The translations under genes were made by a program, and so were the position numbers. Below the pieces are notes generated by a model, which worked only from the letters and a program-made list of their open reading frames with translations, did no database searches and was not told the origin of the DNA. Source: Lachnospiraceae bacterium (GTDB taxonomy: Bacteria; Bacillota; Clostridia; Lachnospirales; Lachnospiraceae). From it: a stretch of DNA of 47,112 nt. The DNA is taken from NCBI GenBank assembly GCA_004552595.1, contig SFNX01000002.1, forward strand, positions 1 through 47,112, read 5' to 3'. Of the stretch, positions 8,951-18,251 are shown in pieces. The stretch's first letter is position 1, and each line of letters starts with the position of its first letter.

Positions 8951-9748
8951 CTATACCGCAATGAGTTTCGATCTGTCAGTTCTTGATGCAACTAAAAGTT
9001 CAAAATCTTCGGGTTTATATTTACATTCATTCATTAATATTTCGAGCCTTACAGTCTCATATGCAAGTTCTGCTAAGTTGTTTTCCTCGCTTAAATGGCC
9101 AAGCATTATTGTACTTAAATCATCATGCAGAATCTCACATAAAAGTCTTCCGGAATTTTCATTCGAAAGATGTCCCTTATCAGATAGAATTCTTCTCTTA
9201 AGCTGATACGGATATCGTCCGACCTGAAGCATATTAACATCATGATTTGCCTCAAGTAAAATTGCATTTACTCCTCTAAAGCTATCAATAATATAGTCAT
9301 TATATGTGCCAAGATCCGTACATATTCCGACCGAACGTAAATCATTTGAAATTCTGTATGCACAAGGCTCATTTGCATCATGTGAAATTTTTACCGGATT
9401 AACATTAAGCTCATCAATGGTAAAGCTTTGATCGACACATATTACATTAAATAAATCAGTATCAATTTCTCCCATCCCTTTAGAAGAGAGGATTCCCGCT
9501 ATTGTCCCCTTCGTTGCGTAAATCGGTATTCCGTATCGTCTTGATAGAACTCCAAGCCCCTGTATATGGTCTGCATGCTCATGAGTAATTAATATTCCCG
9601 AAAGCTCTTCTGCCTTTATGCCGATTGAATTTAATCCTGCTTCGATTCTTTTCCCTGAAATACCGCAATCCACCAGAATATGCGTATTGTCAGTTCCGAC
9701 ATAAATACAGTTACCGCTGCTTCCGCTTGTAATACTGACTAAGTTCAT
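8951..9748 (-). CDS. MBL-fold metallo-hydrolase, YycJ/WalJ-like
   Basis: Product of 265 residues with the metallo-beta-lactamase fold: the metal-binding motif THEHADH near residue 60, later H residues (SHDANEP; EANHD; GHLSEEN) and an acidic D in CTDLGTY. The overall pattern, beginning MNLVSITSGSSGNCIYVG, matches YycJ/WalJ proteins, predicted nucleases or phosphodiesterases linked in Firmicutes to cell-wall control or DNA repair. The start at 9748 follows AGGGGAG; an in-frame start at 9784 would overlap the end of the FtsA-like gene. It is not next to walRK here but lies inside the long operon. Substrate unproven. Confidence 0.88.
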   Translation of the reverse strand: MNLVSITSGSSGNCIYVGTDNTHILVDCGISGKRIEAGLNSIGIKAEELSGILITHEHADHIQGLGVLSRRYGIPIYATKGTIAGILSSKGMGEIDTDLFNVICVDQSFTIDELNVNPVKISHDANEPCAYRISNDLRSVGICTDLGTYNDYIIDSFRGVNAILLEANHDVNMLQVGRYPYQLKRRILSDKGHLSNENSGRLLCEILHDDLSTIMLGHLSEENNLAELAYETVRLEILMNECKYKPEDFELLVASRTDRSKLIAV

Positions 9749-9771
9749 TTTGCTCCCCTTATTCCCCTGTT

Positions 9772-11904
9772 TTATTTCTCCCAATATATTTCAAGCTTAT
9801 CAAGCGGGTTTAATGTCTGTGCAAATAAAGCACTCTGCCCGTTAACCTTCGTTGCAACACTTCTTCCTTCCGGCTTTGATAAATTGAAATCAATATAGTC
9901 AAAAACGTCAACGAGAATGTATTCGTCTTTCCCTTTAAGATGAATCTCTTCGCCGTTTACAAATACAGTCATGTACTTTTCAGTTTCATTGCCTGTAGAG
10001 TTTTCTTCATTTTCATTGCTTGTAGAGTTTTCTTCATTTTCAATGCTTATGGAATTATCTTCGGTTTCAGTTGTTTTTGTAAGATATTTTGAAAACTCTA
10101 TTTCTTCATTCTCAAAATCAGTGTCAGTAACATCTGATAAGTTTAGCTTCTCAAGAGTCCATATTACGTTAAAGTTCTCATATACAAGTGTATCCAAGGA
10201 AGAAATCTTATTATTGACGTAAATATTATATTCAGGATTAATTGTAACATCCATAAATTCGGCTATCTGCTTAACTGAGTAGTAGTTAAGCATCTTAATA
10301 TCATCGCCGTCTTTTATGCTGTAATATTCAGACTGAAGCTCGCCGTTAACCGAGGAAAACTGTGGTAATTCAATAGTTTTATCATTAACAACAACTAATA
10401 TCTTGCCGCCAAATTCCTTAAGATTTTTAATTTCAAGGCTTGCATCCTCACCCGGAGTAGACTCGCTTACTTTAATTTTGTCTCCTGCAACGATTGGACT
10501 GTTAAGAGAAACAATTTCATCATTAAGCTTTATTACGGCAGGTTCTCCAAGCTTACCCCTTACCATGTATGGCTTACCGTTCAATGTATAATGAAGTTCC
10601 TTTCCTCTTCTTGGGAAAAGTCCCTCATTAGGGAATTCCGCCTGCATTGCCGCATCTGCTACTGTTAAGTGTCCGTTATCATAAAGCTTGATTCTCTTTC
10701 CGTTAAAATTAACGAAAATAAAATTGTTCTTCTGGTCATAAAAGTTAAGACATATTCCAACCGGAGTTACATACATTGAATCGATTACAGGATTTTCTAT
10801 CTGGTAATCAATGTCTTTAAGTACTTCTTTTCCGCGAAGTGCTACACGCTCTGAGATTATTCCGAGCTTTTCTGCGATTTTTTCCGTAAATGTCGGAATC
10901 TTTCCGCCACCGCCGACAACAAACACAGCGCTGACAGACTTATCTGCATTTAACTCTTTTATTTTCTCCGCAATATCAGTAGTCATGTCCTCGATGACAT
11001 TTTCTACTATTTTAAGAACTTCCTGTGGCTCAATTGAATGGGAAATACCCATAATATCTTCATAACGGATAGTCTCATTTTCAATTACCTTTGTCTTGAC
11101 TCTTTCTGCCATATTAAAGTCAAGAAGCAAAGCCTGTGCAATTGCTTCAGTCAGTTCATCTCCTGCCTTTGGAATCATGCCGTATGCAATAATTGAACCA
11201 TCCTTTGTAATTGAAATATCGGAGGTTCCTGCTCCCACATCAACAAGCGCAATATTAAGCATTCTGTACATCTGAGGTACTGCAGCCTGCATTGCGGCTA
11301 TAGGCTCTAAAGTAAGATTTGCAACTGTCAAATCAGCAATTTCAACTGCCTTATAAAGTCCGTCAACAACATCATCAGGTAAAAACGTGGCAATTAAGTC
11401 TACTGAGAGCTTTCTTGCCTTATGCTTATCAGGTGCCGACATCGGCATTCCGTTTACATAATATTTGACAACCGTATATCCGACGCAATAAAACTTAACG
11501 TCTGAATCATTATTTGAATGGAATTCATCGTATGCTTTTTCAATGCCAAGCATATCAAGCGTATATATTTGCTCCGCATCTACAACAATGTCTTCTTCAT
11601 ATTCGATTTCAGCAGATGTAGTAACAGTTTTAAGTACACGTCCGGCTGCAGCTATGCATACTTCATTCAGCTGTCTGTTAATCTTTCTTTCTATCTCATC
11701 CTTAACATCTGCAATTGTACGTCCGACTCTGTCAATATCATGAATCTGTCCGTCAAGCATTGATCTTGTATCATGCTGACGTGATTCTTGTGCTATAACA
11801 TGGAATGTCTCGTCTGTTCTGTATCCGACTGTACCGACAACGCTTCTGGTGCCGATATCAAGTCCAAATACCAGATTTCCAGGATTTTTCTTATTTGTCG
11901 CCAT
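9772..11904 (-). CDS. FtsA-like actin-family ATPase with an extended C-terminus
   Basis: Product of 710 residues. The N-terminal ~380 residues are an FtsA/PilM-type actin fold: FGLDIGTRSVVGTVGY (phosphate 1), ALVDVGAGTSDISI (phosphate 2) and VFVVGGGGKIPTF (adenosine loop). FtsA tethers FtsZ to the membrane, but classical FtsA is ~420 residues and ends in an amphipathic helix; here about 300 more residues follow, with small beta-rich modules (GEPAVIKLNDEIVSLNSPIVAGDKIKV; the end reads NPLDKLEIYWEK), possibly beta-grasp-like. An acidic, Asn/Glu/Ser-rich linker (~614-640) contains 9-residue tandem repeats. Such long FtsA-like proteins occur beside coaE and polA in Clostridia. Its role in division or shape is inferred only. 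It starts 12 nt after coaE. Confidence 0.82.
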   Translation of the reverse strand: MATNKKNPGNLVFGLDIGTRSVVGTVGYRTDETFHVIAQESRQHDTRSMLDGQIHDIDRVGRTIADVKDEIERKINRQLNEVCIAAAGRVLKTVTTSAEIEYEEDIVVDAEQIYTLDMLGIEKAYDEFHSNNDSDVKFYCVGYTVVKYYVNGMPMSAPDKHKARKLSVDLIATFLPDDVVDGLYKAVEIADLTVANLTLEPIAAMQAAVPQMYRMLNIALVDVGAGTSDISITKDGSIIAYGMIPKAGDELTEAIAQALLLDFNMAERVKTKVIENETIRYEDIMGISHSIEPQEVLKIVENVIEDMTTDIAEKIKELNADKSVSAVFVVGGGGKIPTFTEKIAEKLGIISERVALRGKEVLKDIDYQIENPVIDSMYVTPVGICLNFYDQKNNFIFVNFNGKRIKLYDNGHLTVADAAMQAEFPNEGLFPRRGKELHYTLNGKPYMVRGKLGEPAVIKLNDEIVSLNSPIVAGDKIKVSESTPGEDASLEIKNLKEFGGKILVVVNDKTIELPQFSSVNGELQSEYYSIKDGDDIKMLNYYSVKQIAEFMDVTINPEYNIYVNNKISSLDTLVYENFNVIWTLEKLNLSDVTDTDFENEEIEFSKYLTKTTETEDNSISIENEENSTSNENEENSTGNETEKYMTVFVNGEEIHLKGKDEYILVDVFDYIDFNLSKPEGRSVATKVNGQSALFAQTLNPLDKLEIYWEK
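9991..10044 (-). repeat. 27-bp tandem repeat inside the FtsA-like gene
   Basis: Two adjacent 27-bp units (9991-10017 and 10018-10044) differ at two positions, and a degenerate third unit follows to about 10070. They encode 9-residue acidic repeats of the type NENEENSTS in the linker. In-frame length change by slippage is possible. Confidence 0.85.
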
Positions 11905-11916
11905 TTTTAACCCCGT

Positions 11917-12507
11917 TTAATAATTTAATGCTTTTAGTATTTCTTCTTTAGTCTTTGATAAGTCTCCGTCATTATTAATTACGCATTCGCAGTTTTTAAG
12001 AAATTCTTCTTCCGATAGCTGCTTGTCCATAATTGATTCTATCTTCTGTAAAGTATATCCTCTGTTAGCCATAAGTCGCTTTGTTCTTGTGGCAACAGAA
12101 GCATAAATGTACCAGAATTCATCACAAATCTGTCTATATCCGTCTTCGATTAATAGTGCCGCCTCTATAAACAGGTATTTTATCTTTCCTTCTCTCTTCT
12201 TTTGTTCAATAGTTTCAGTAATATATCTCTTAACCTGAGGGTGCAAAATTTGCTCCACCTGCTTCATTTTTGCATCATCCTCAAATACAATCATCGACAT
12301 CAGACTTCTGTCGATTTCACCGTCTGAGCCAAGAATCTGCTCTCCAAGAAGGTCAACGATTTTCTGAAAGCATGGCTGCCCCTTAAGTTTTAATCTGTTG
12401 GCAACATCATCCGCTCTAATAATTTCACATTCAACACATTCGCTTAAGATTGAAAGAACGGCCGATTTGCCGGCTCCGACTCCTCCTGTAATTCCAATTA
12501 CGTACAT
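11917..12507 (-). CDS. coaE: Dephospho-CoA kinase
   Basis: Catalyses the last step of coenzyme A synthesis, phosphorylating the 3'-hydroxyl of dephospho-CoA with ATP. The 196-residue product opens with the P-loop GITGGVGAGKS, has the substrate-contact RADDVANRL and the LHPQVKRYI region typical of CoaE, and a conserved LIEAALLIEDGY segment. The ATG at 12507 is preceded by GGAGGGAG; an earlier in-frame TTG is unlikely. It lies between polA (44 nt upstream, the largest gap of the operon) and the FtsA-like gene. polA-coaE adjacency is common in Firmicutes. Confidence 0.96.
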   Translation of the reverse strand: MYVIGITGGVGAGKSAVLSILSECVECEIIRADDVANRLKLKGQPCFQKIVDLLGEQILGSDGEIDRSLMSMIVFEDDAKMKQVEQILHPQVKRYITETIEQKKREGKIKYLFIEAALLIEDGYRQICDEFWYIYASVATRTKRLMANRGYTLQKIESIMDKQLSEEEFLKNCECVINNDGDLSKTKEEILKALNY

Positions 12508-12551
12508 ATACTCCCTCCACAATATAATATTAATAATTGGCAGTGAAAATA

Positions 12552-15155
12552 TTACTTTGCCTCATACCATGAATCTCCGGAATGAATATCAATTTCCATA
12601 TTAACCGAAAGTTCACATGCATTTTCCATTTCATCTTTAAGTATCTCATAAATCTTATCGACTTCTGATTTATGAGTTTCGATAAGAAGTTCATCGTGTA
12701 CCTGAATGATCAGCTTTGACTTAAGTCCTTCCTTTTTAAGGCGCCTATAAACATTAATCATCGCAATTTTCATAATGTCTGCGGCAGTACCCTGAATAGG
12801 TGCGTTCATGGCAACTCTCTCGCCAAACTGACGCTGCATAAAGTTAGAACTCTTAAGTTCGGGTATCGGACGTCTTCTTCCAAAAAGTGTCGTAATATAG
12901 CCCTTTTCCTTGGCACCGTTAACTAAGTTATCAAGGTATGCTTTAACGCCCGGAAACTTTACAAAATATGCGTTTATAAAGTCTCCCGCTTCTTTTCTTG
13001 AAATTGAAAGGCCTTGGGATAATCCAAACGAACTGATTCCGTAAATAATACCGAAATTAACAGCCTTTGCATTTCTTCTCTGTTCATCTGTTACCTCATC
13101 AAACGGTATCTGGAATACTTCCGAAGCTGTTATCCTATGAATGTCCTTTGCGTTTTTGTATGCATCGATAAGCTTCTCATCTGATGACATATGTGCCATT
13201 ATTCTAAGCTCAATCTGGGAATAATCGGCGTCAACAAATACATAGTCTTTAGCCGGAACAAAACATTTCCTGATTAATCTCCCCTGCTCAGTCCTTATCG
13301 GGATATTCTGTAAATTAGGTTCTGAGCTTGAAATTCTTCCTGTAGCGGTCACTGTCTGATTGAATTTGCAGTGAATTCTTGAGTCAGGCTGAATATATTG
13401 ATACATACTGTCTACATATGTAGATTTAAGCTTTGTAAGTGCTCTGTATTCTAAAATCTTTCCTACAAACGGATAGTCAGGAGCAAGCTTTTCAAGTACA
13501 TCAGCTGCCGTCGAATAACCGGTCTTTGTTTTCTTTGCACCCGGTATTCCCATTTTCTCGAAAAGAACCTCTCCAAGCTGTTTCGGTGAATTTATGTTAA
13601 AATCAGCCCCGGCCAACTCTTTAATCTCCTTTTCAAGAGATGTAATTTCCTTTGCAAGTGACTCACCATACTTATAAAGGTCGTCTTTAAGTAAGATGAT
13701 TCCATCCTTCTCCATTGAGGCAAGAACAAAACAAAGAGGCATTTCTATGTCTGTAAAAAGCTTAAACATTTCCTGTTCAATAAGCTTTTGTTTTAACTCT
13801 TCGAATTTATCAAGCGGCTCTTCAATGCTGTATGATGACATATTCGGATTCAAAAGATATGCCGCGATTAACGTGTCAAAAAAGTATCCGCTTAAACTAA
13901 CATCTAAAAGCTCTTCTTTATTTAAAATTCTTAATTGCTTTTTTAAGTCATATGTAACAGCATATTTTCCGTTGTCAGAATCTTTGTTGACACTATTACA
14001 ATACGAAATCAGAAAATCGGAAAAAGCGTTAAGCGCGTTATTAACACTGTTAATATCCGTTTCGTATTTTTGAGTCTTTGTGACAATAATAAGTGTTTCT
14101 TTTTTTTCGGAGAAATCAAGTGTAAGCTGTCCTGTTGAATCTGAAGAAAGCCCGTCTGAATCAATGTCGATATCAAATGCAAAAGCATCTGATTCTCTGA
14201 GTGCACTAAGCACAGAATTAAATTCATCGGCTGTATTTATTACAACAGTTTCTCTGACTAAAGATTTTTCTTCTTCTTTAGGAATCATGGACTCATCATA
14301 TTTTTCAAGGGCTTTCTTAATTTCAAGCTTTTTAAATATGCCATATGCTTCCTTAGTATAGATATTGCCAAGCTTTAATTCATCAAAGGTAACATCAATG
14401 TCTGCATTAACATCAATCGTTGCAAGTGTCTTAGACAGAACTGCCATATCAAAGTTCTGTGAAAGTGTTTCCTTTATAGACTTCTTTGAAATTTCATCAA
14501 TATGTTCCTTAAGCGTTTCGATATTGCCATACTGAATCAAAAGCTCTGTAGCTGTCTTCTCTCCGATTTTAGGTACTCCCGGAATGTTATCAGAAGAATC
14601 TCCCATAAGTGCTTTAAGCTCTATTATTCCAAGAGGCGGCACCTTGTATTCTTCCAATACATCCTTAGCATAATAATCATGAACCTCGGTCTTACCGAAT
14701 TTAGTCTTAGGAATACGAACTTTTATTGTATCGGTTGCAACCTGAAGTAAGTCTCTGTCACCTGATACAACCGATACATTGATTGAATTCTTTTCGGCAC
14801 GCTTTGCAAGTGTTCCAAGAATATCATCTGCTTCAAGACCTGCTTTTTCAATAATCTTAATTCCCATTGCTGATAAAAGCTCTTTAATCTTTGGCATCTG
14901 CTCTCTTAATTCATCAGGCATCGGCTTTCTTGTGCCTTTATATGCTTCGTATATTTTATGTCTGAATGTAGGTGCCTTAAGATCAAATGCAACAGCTAAA
15001 TAGTCAGGACTTTCTTCATCAAGAATTTTGTTCATGATGTTAAGAAACCCAACAATTGCACCGGTGTGTTCTCCATCGGTGTTAGTTAGATCAGGCATTC
15101 CGTAAAATGCTCTGTTCATTATGCTGTTTCCGTCAATAAGTACTAATCTTTGCAT
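12552..15155 (-). CDS. polA: DNA polymerase I, proofreading site apparently degenerate
   Basis: Replicates short gaps and removes RNA primers. The 867-residue protein has a 5'-nuclease domain (1-~290; LIDGNSIMNRAFYG, GLEADDILGTLA, GDRDLLQ, MGDSSDNIPG), a 3'-5' exonuclease-like domain (~305-480) and the polymerase domain (motif A DYSQIELRI, motif B RRNAKAVNFGIIYG, motif C QVHDELLIE). In the exonuclease-like part the DxE of motif I reads DID and a YxxxD motif III is not seen, so proofreading is probably lost, as in several Firmicutes Pol I enzymes. ATG at 15155 was preferred to an upstream TTG because it begins the conserved MQRLVLIDGNS. Confidence 0.96.
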   Translation of the reverse strand: MQRLVLIDGNSIMNRAFYGMPDLTNTDGEHTGAIVGFLNIMNKILDEESPDYLAVAFDLKAPTFRHKIYEAYKGTRKPMPDELREQMPKIKELLSAMGIKIIEKAGLEADDILGTLAKRAEKNSINVSVVSGDRDLLQVATDTIKVRIPKTKFGKTEVHDYYAKDVLEEYKVPPLGIIELKALMGDSSDNIPGVPKIGEKTATELLIQYGNIETLKEHIDEISKKSIKETLSQNFDMAVLSKTLATIDVNADIDVTFDELKLGNIYTKEAYGIFKKLEIKKALEKYDESMIPKEEEKSLVRETVVINTADEFNSVLSALRESDAFAFDIDIDSDGLSSDSTGQLTLDFSEKKETLIIVTKTQKYETDINSVNNALNAFSDFLISYCNSVNKDSDNGKYAVTYDLKKQLRILNKEELLDVSLSGYFFDTLIAAYLLNPNMSSYSIEEPLDKFEELKQKLIEQEMFKLFTDIEMPLCFVLASMEKDGIILLKDDLYKYGESLAKEITSLEKEIKELAGADFNINSPKQLGEVLFEKMGIPGAKKTKTGYSTAADVLEKLAPDYPFVGKILEYRALTKLKSTYVDSMYQYIQPDSRIHCKFNQTVTATGRISSSEPNLQNIPIRTEQGRLIRKCFVPAKDYVFVDADYSQIELRIMAHMSSDEKLIDAYKNAKDIHRITASEVFQIPFDEVTDEQRRNAKAVNFGIIYGISSFGLSQGLSISRKEAGDFINAYFVKFPGVKAYLDNLVNGAKEKGYITTLFGRRRPIPELKSSNFMQRQFGERVAMNAPIQGTAADIMKIAMINVYRRLKKEGLKSKLIIQVHDELLIETHKSEVDKIYEILKDEMENACELSVNMEIDIHSGDSWYEAK

Positions 15156-15179
15156 ATTATGTCCGTTACAATACAATGC

Positions 15180-15515
15180 TTATAATAAATAAAATGTAAA
15201 CAGTAAATACAGAACAGACATTACGAGCAATATCGCCGCAATGATGCTTATTGTTCTTCTGATAACTGTCAATACTTTATGAATTTCAAGACACTCTCTC
15301 ATATTGGTAAGCTTATTTGTAAGCTCGCCATGAAGGTCAAAAGTCTCACCGTTTTCAAGACGCGATAAGGCTTCCTTTAACAGATAACTTGTCTCCATTT
15401 CTTCATAGCAGCTGTGGCAATGATCGATATGTCTTACAAAGTTAGCCAAAGGTTCGCCTGTTAAATCATCATTTATAAAATTCTTAATTAATTGTTCCGC
15501 TTCCTGACACTTCAT
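15180..15515 (-). CDS. Membrane-anchored zinc-finger (anti-sigma-like, zf-HC2) protein
   Basis: Protein of 111 residues with a zinc-binding motif of the anti-sigma ZAS type: C3 and H29-x3-C33-x2-C36 (HIDHCHSC). One hydrophobic helix near residues 88-110 would anchor it with the finger in the cytosol. ZAS proteins usually hold an ECF sigma factor inactive, but no sigma gene is present in the window, and the C-terminus after the helix is only a few residues, leaving no external sensor domain. It lies between the HerA-like gene (8 nt) and polA (24 nt). The partner is unknown; it may serve as a membrane adaptor instead. Confidence 0.7.
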   Translation of the reverse strand: MKCQEAEQLIKNFINDDLTGEPLANFVRHIDHCHSCYEEMETSYLLKEALSRLENGETFDLHGELTNKLTNMRECLEIHKVLTVIRRTISIIAAILLVMSVLYLLFTFYLL

Positions 15516-15523
15516 TTCAATAC

Positions 15524-17227
15524 CTAGAACATATTCTGAATACTGCCAAGTATTCCTCTTGAAATCTTCTTTCCTATTTCTCGTCCGATTGTATTTGTTG
15601 CTGAATTAACTGTCTTTGTGAGTATTTTTTCCGCACCGGACTGTGTTTTTCTTGTCCTTTTACTACTACTTGAATAGCTTCTCTTCAAATCTCTTTCGAT
15701 TTCTTTTTTCGCCTGCTCCTTTAAAGCCTTCTCGTGTTCCTTTAATGCTTCATTAACAGCTTTCTGTTTCTCTGCTTCAAGCTGTTCATGAGTTAAAACT
15801 TTAACATTATTAGCAGTATTAGCCGGTGGTCTCTTGGTACCGCAGTCTGTACAGAAGTTACCTTTATTACCCTTCTTACCGCATGCACAGTCCCATGTAT
15901 TATCTTCTGTTACTGCATTTTCAGGCGCACAATTTGCAGGAGTCTCATTCAAAATTTCGTATGCTGATTCCCTGTCAACAGAAACGGCATATTTTGAATA
16001 AAGCGGACATGCAATTATATTGTTCTTAATTAAGTATTCTTCTGCCATATTCATTGATGACTGCGGCGGCAGAATTCTTGCATGCTCAACAATTTGAGGA
16101 ATACCTTCTTCATCAAGAAAAGACACTAATGCCTGACCTGTGCCAAGCTGTGTAATCACTTCAAAGGTATCAAATGAAGGATTAACCCTGAATGACTGTG
16201 CTGCAGCCTTTACTGCTTTTAATTCAAGAGGAGTATATGCCCTTAATGCATGCTGGATTTTATTTCCAAGCTGTGCAAGAACATCTTCCGGAATGTCTGA
16301 GGGCTTTTGTGAAATAAAATAAACTCCTACACCCTTTGAACGGATAAGTCTTACAACCTGCTCAACCTTCTGAACCAAAGCCTTAGGCGCATCTTCAAAT
16401 AGCAAGTGTGCTTCATCAAAGAAAAATACCATCTTAGGCTTTTCAAGGTCGCCCGCTTCAGGAAGCTTTTCATATATTTCAGAAAGCATAAACAGCAAAA
16501 ATGTCGAATAAAGAAGTGGTGAGCTAACAAGCTTCGCACACTCAAGAATATTGATAAAGCCTTTCCCGGACTCATTAGTTGCAAGCCAGTCATAAATATC
16601 AAGTTCAGGCTCACCAAAGAAAATATCTCCTCCGGCATCAGAAAGTCTTAAAAGTGCTCTTTGAATAGCGCCGACAGTCTGTGGAGAAACATTACCGTAT
16701 GTGCTTCTTATTTCCTTTGCATTATCTGAGACATATGTAAGCATTGACTTTAAGTCTTTAAGGTCAATTAAAAGCCATCCTTTTTCGTCGGCAATTCTGA
16801 ATGCTATGTTAAGTACTTCTCTCTGAACGTCTGTAAGTTCAAGTAATCTTGCAAGAAGCTCAGGTCCAAATGATGAAACACTTGCTCTTACATTCATTCC
16901 CTTTTCGCCATATACGTCGAAAAATCTTGTCGGAAAAGCCGTGCACTCAAAGCTGTCCTTTGGAACAAGGCATTTATCAAGAAACTTTGAAATGCCTTCT
17001 TTGTCTCCCGGTACAACCATTCCCGAAACATCACCCTTAACGTCTGCCATAAATACAGCAGTACCCATATTGGAAAACGCTTCTGCCATCACCTTAATTG
17101 TAACTGTTTTACCGGTACCTGTTGCACCTGCAATAAGACCATGTCTTGAAGCCATTTTCGGATATAGATATAAAGGCTTTTCACCTGCCGTTGCAATCCA
17201 TGCAAGATTTTCGTTTTTAAGATACAT
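15524..17227 (-). CDS. HerA-like ATPase (DUF853, YjgR family)
   Basis: Product of 567 residues. Walker A is GATGTGKT near residue 34, Walker B is VFFFDEAHLLFE near residue 268, and the C-terminal HerA-type block includes IPEDVLAQLGNKIQHALRAYTP. The family is a bipolar DNA translocase/helicase relative whose cellular job in bacteria is poorly known. A zinc-ribbon-like segment CACGKKGNKGNFCTDCG lies near residue 450, followed by a basic coiled stretch rich in E, K and A and a C-terminal region of small residues. The start has AAGGAG 6 nt upstream. It lies 23 nt downstream of the aldolase gene and two genes before polA, which would suit a role in DNA metabolism, but this is inference. Confidence 0.88.
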   Translation of the reverse strand: MYLKNENLAWIATAGEKPLYLYPKMASRHGLIAGATGTGKTVTIKVMAEAFSNMGTAVFMADVKGDVSGMVVPGDKEGISKFLDKCLVPKDSFECTAFPTRFFDVYGEKGMNVRASVSSFGPELLARLLELTDVQREVLNIAFRIADEKGWLLIDLKDLKSMLTYVSDNAKEIRSTYGNVSPQTVGAIQRALLRLSDAGGDIFFGEPELDIYDWLATNESGKGFINILECAKLVSSPLLYSTFLLFMLSEIYEKLPEAGDLEKPKMVFFFDEAHLLFEDAPKALVQKVEQVVRLIRSKGVGVYFISQKPSDIPEDVLAQLGNKIQHALRAYTPLELKAVKAAAQSFRVNPSFDTFEVITQLGTGQALVSFLDEEGIPQIVEHARILPPQSSMNMAEEYLIKNNIIACPLYSKYAVSVDRESAYEILNETPANCAPENAVTEDNTWDCACGKKGNKGNFCTDCGTKRPPANTANNVKVLTHEQLEAEKQKAVNEALKEHEKALKEQAKKEIERDLKRSYSSSSKRTRKTQSGAEKILTKTVNSATNTIGREIGKKISRGILGSIQNMF

Positions 17228-17250
17228 TGCGTTCTCCTTGAATTAGTAAA

Positions 17251-18228
17251 TCAGATATCCTGCTCTAATAAACCTGTGAAGAATTCACGATAATTCGTGT
17301 TGTGTGATGCCATTGCCTCAATAGCTGCCTTAGGATGCTGATTCATCATTCCGGTAAGCATATATGGAATATCAAATCCCCATACAACGCCTTCTTCCTT
17401 AAGCTTAACCATATGAGTCTCTAAGAATTTAAGAATCGGAATAAATGAATACTTAGGATTCTTAAGGAAGCCTAAGATAAGCTCCATTGCACAGTTTCCG
17501 GCTCCTCTTCCCATTCCGTTCATAGTCGCATCAAGGTAGCTTACACCATCCTTAAGCGCTTCAATCGTATTGGCAAAAGCAAGCTGCTGATTGTTATGAG
17601 CATGAATTCCGAGAGAAATACCGTACTTATCTGTAACTTCCTGATAAAATTCGGTAATTCTTCCGATTTGTTCCGGAACAAGCGAACCATAACTGTCAAC
17701 AATATAAATTGCATCAAGTCCGGTCTTTGAAATCATCTCAAGAGCCAACTTTACATCTGATTCCTGAGCTTTTGAGATTGCCATAATGTTACATGTAACT
17801 TCATAGCCCTTGTTTTTGCAATAATCAATCATCTCAATTGCGCCCGGCATCTGATGAATGTATGTAGCAATTCTAATCATATCTATAGGGCTGTCTTTTT
17901 TATCAACTATATCGCGTTTGAAATCAGTACGACCAACATCAGCCATTACACAAAGCTTAAGGTCTGTTTTGTTATCTCCAACGATTGCCCTGATATCTTC
18001 ATCTTTTGAAAACTTCCACTTGCCGAATTTAGACTCATCAAAAAGGTCCTTAGAAGCCTTATAACCAAATTCCATATAGTCAACGCCGGCCTTAACGTTT
18101 GTCTCATAAAGTTCCTTAACGAATTCATCCGTGAACATGAAATTGTTGACAAGTCCGCCATCTCTTAACGTTGCATCAAGAACTCTTACGTCCTCTCTTA
18201 CTGATAAAATATTACCTTTCTGCGCCAT
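17251..18228 (-). CDS. DRE-TIM metallolyase (HMGL-like aldolase)
   Basis: Product of 325 residues with the DRE-TIM signature: VLDATLRDGG near residue 16 supplies the catalytic R-D pair, and GIHAHNN supplies the HxH metal ligands; NGMGRGAGNCAMEL is the conserved C-terminal glycine-rich segment. The family joins or cleaves carbon bonds next to a 2-keto acid. Relatives include 4-hydroxy-2-oxovalerate aldolase, isopropylmalate synthase and HMG-CoA lyase. The lack of a long regulatory domain and the neighbours (metY, glycosyltransferase) do not settle the substrate. The start has AAGGAGA 7 nt upstream. Confidence 0.85.
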   Translation of the reverse strand: MAQKGNILSVREDVRVLDATLRDGGLVNNFMFTDEFVKELYETNVKAGVDYMEFGYKASKDLFDESKFGKWKFSKDEDIRAIVGDNKTDLKLCVMADVGRTDFKRDIVDKKDSPIDMIRIATYIHQMPGAIEMIDYCKNKGYEVTCNIMAISKAQESDVKLALEMISKTGLDAIYIVDSYGSLVPEQIGRITEFYQEVTDKYGISLGIHAHNNQQLAFANTIEALKDGVSYLDATMNGMGRGAGNCAMELILGFLKNPKYSFIPILKFLETHMVKLKEEGVVWGFDIPYMLTGMMNQHPKAAIEAMASHNTNYREFFTGLLEQDI

Positions 18229-18251
18229 TTTATTCTTCTCCTTAAATTAAT

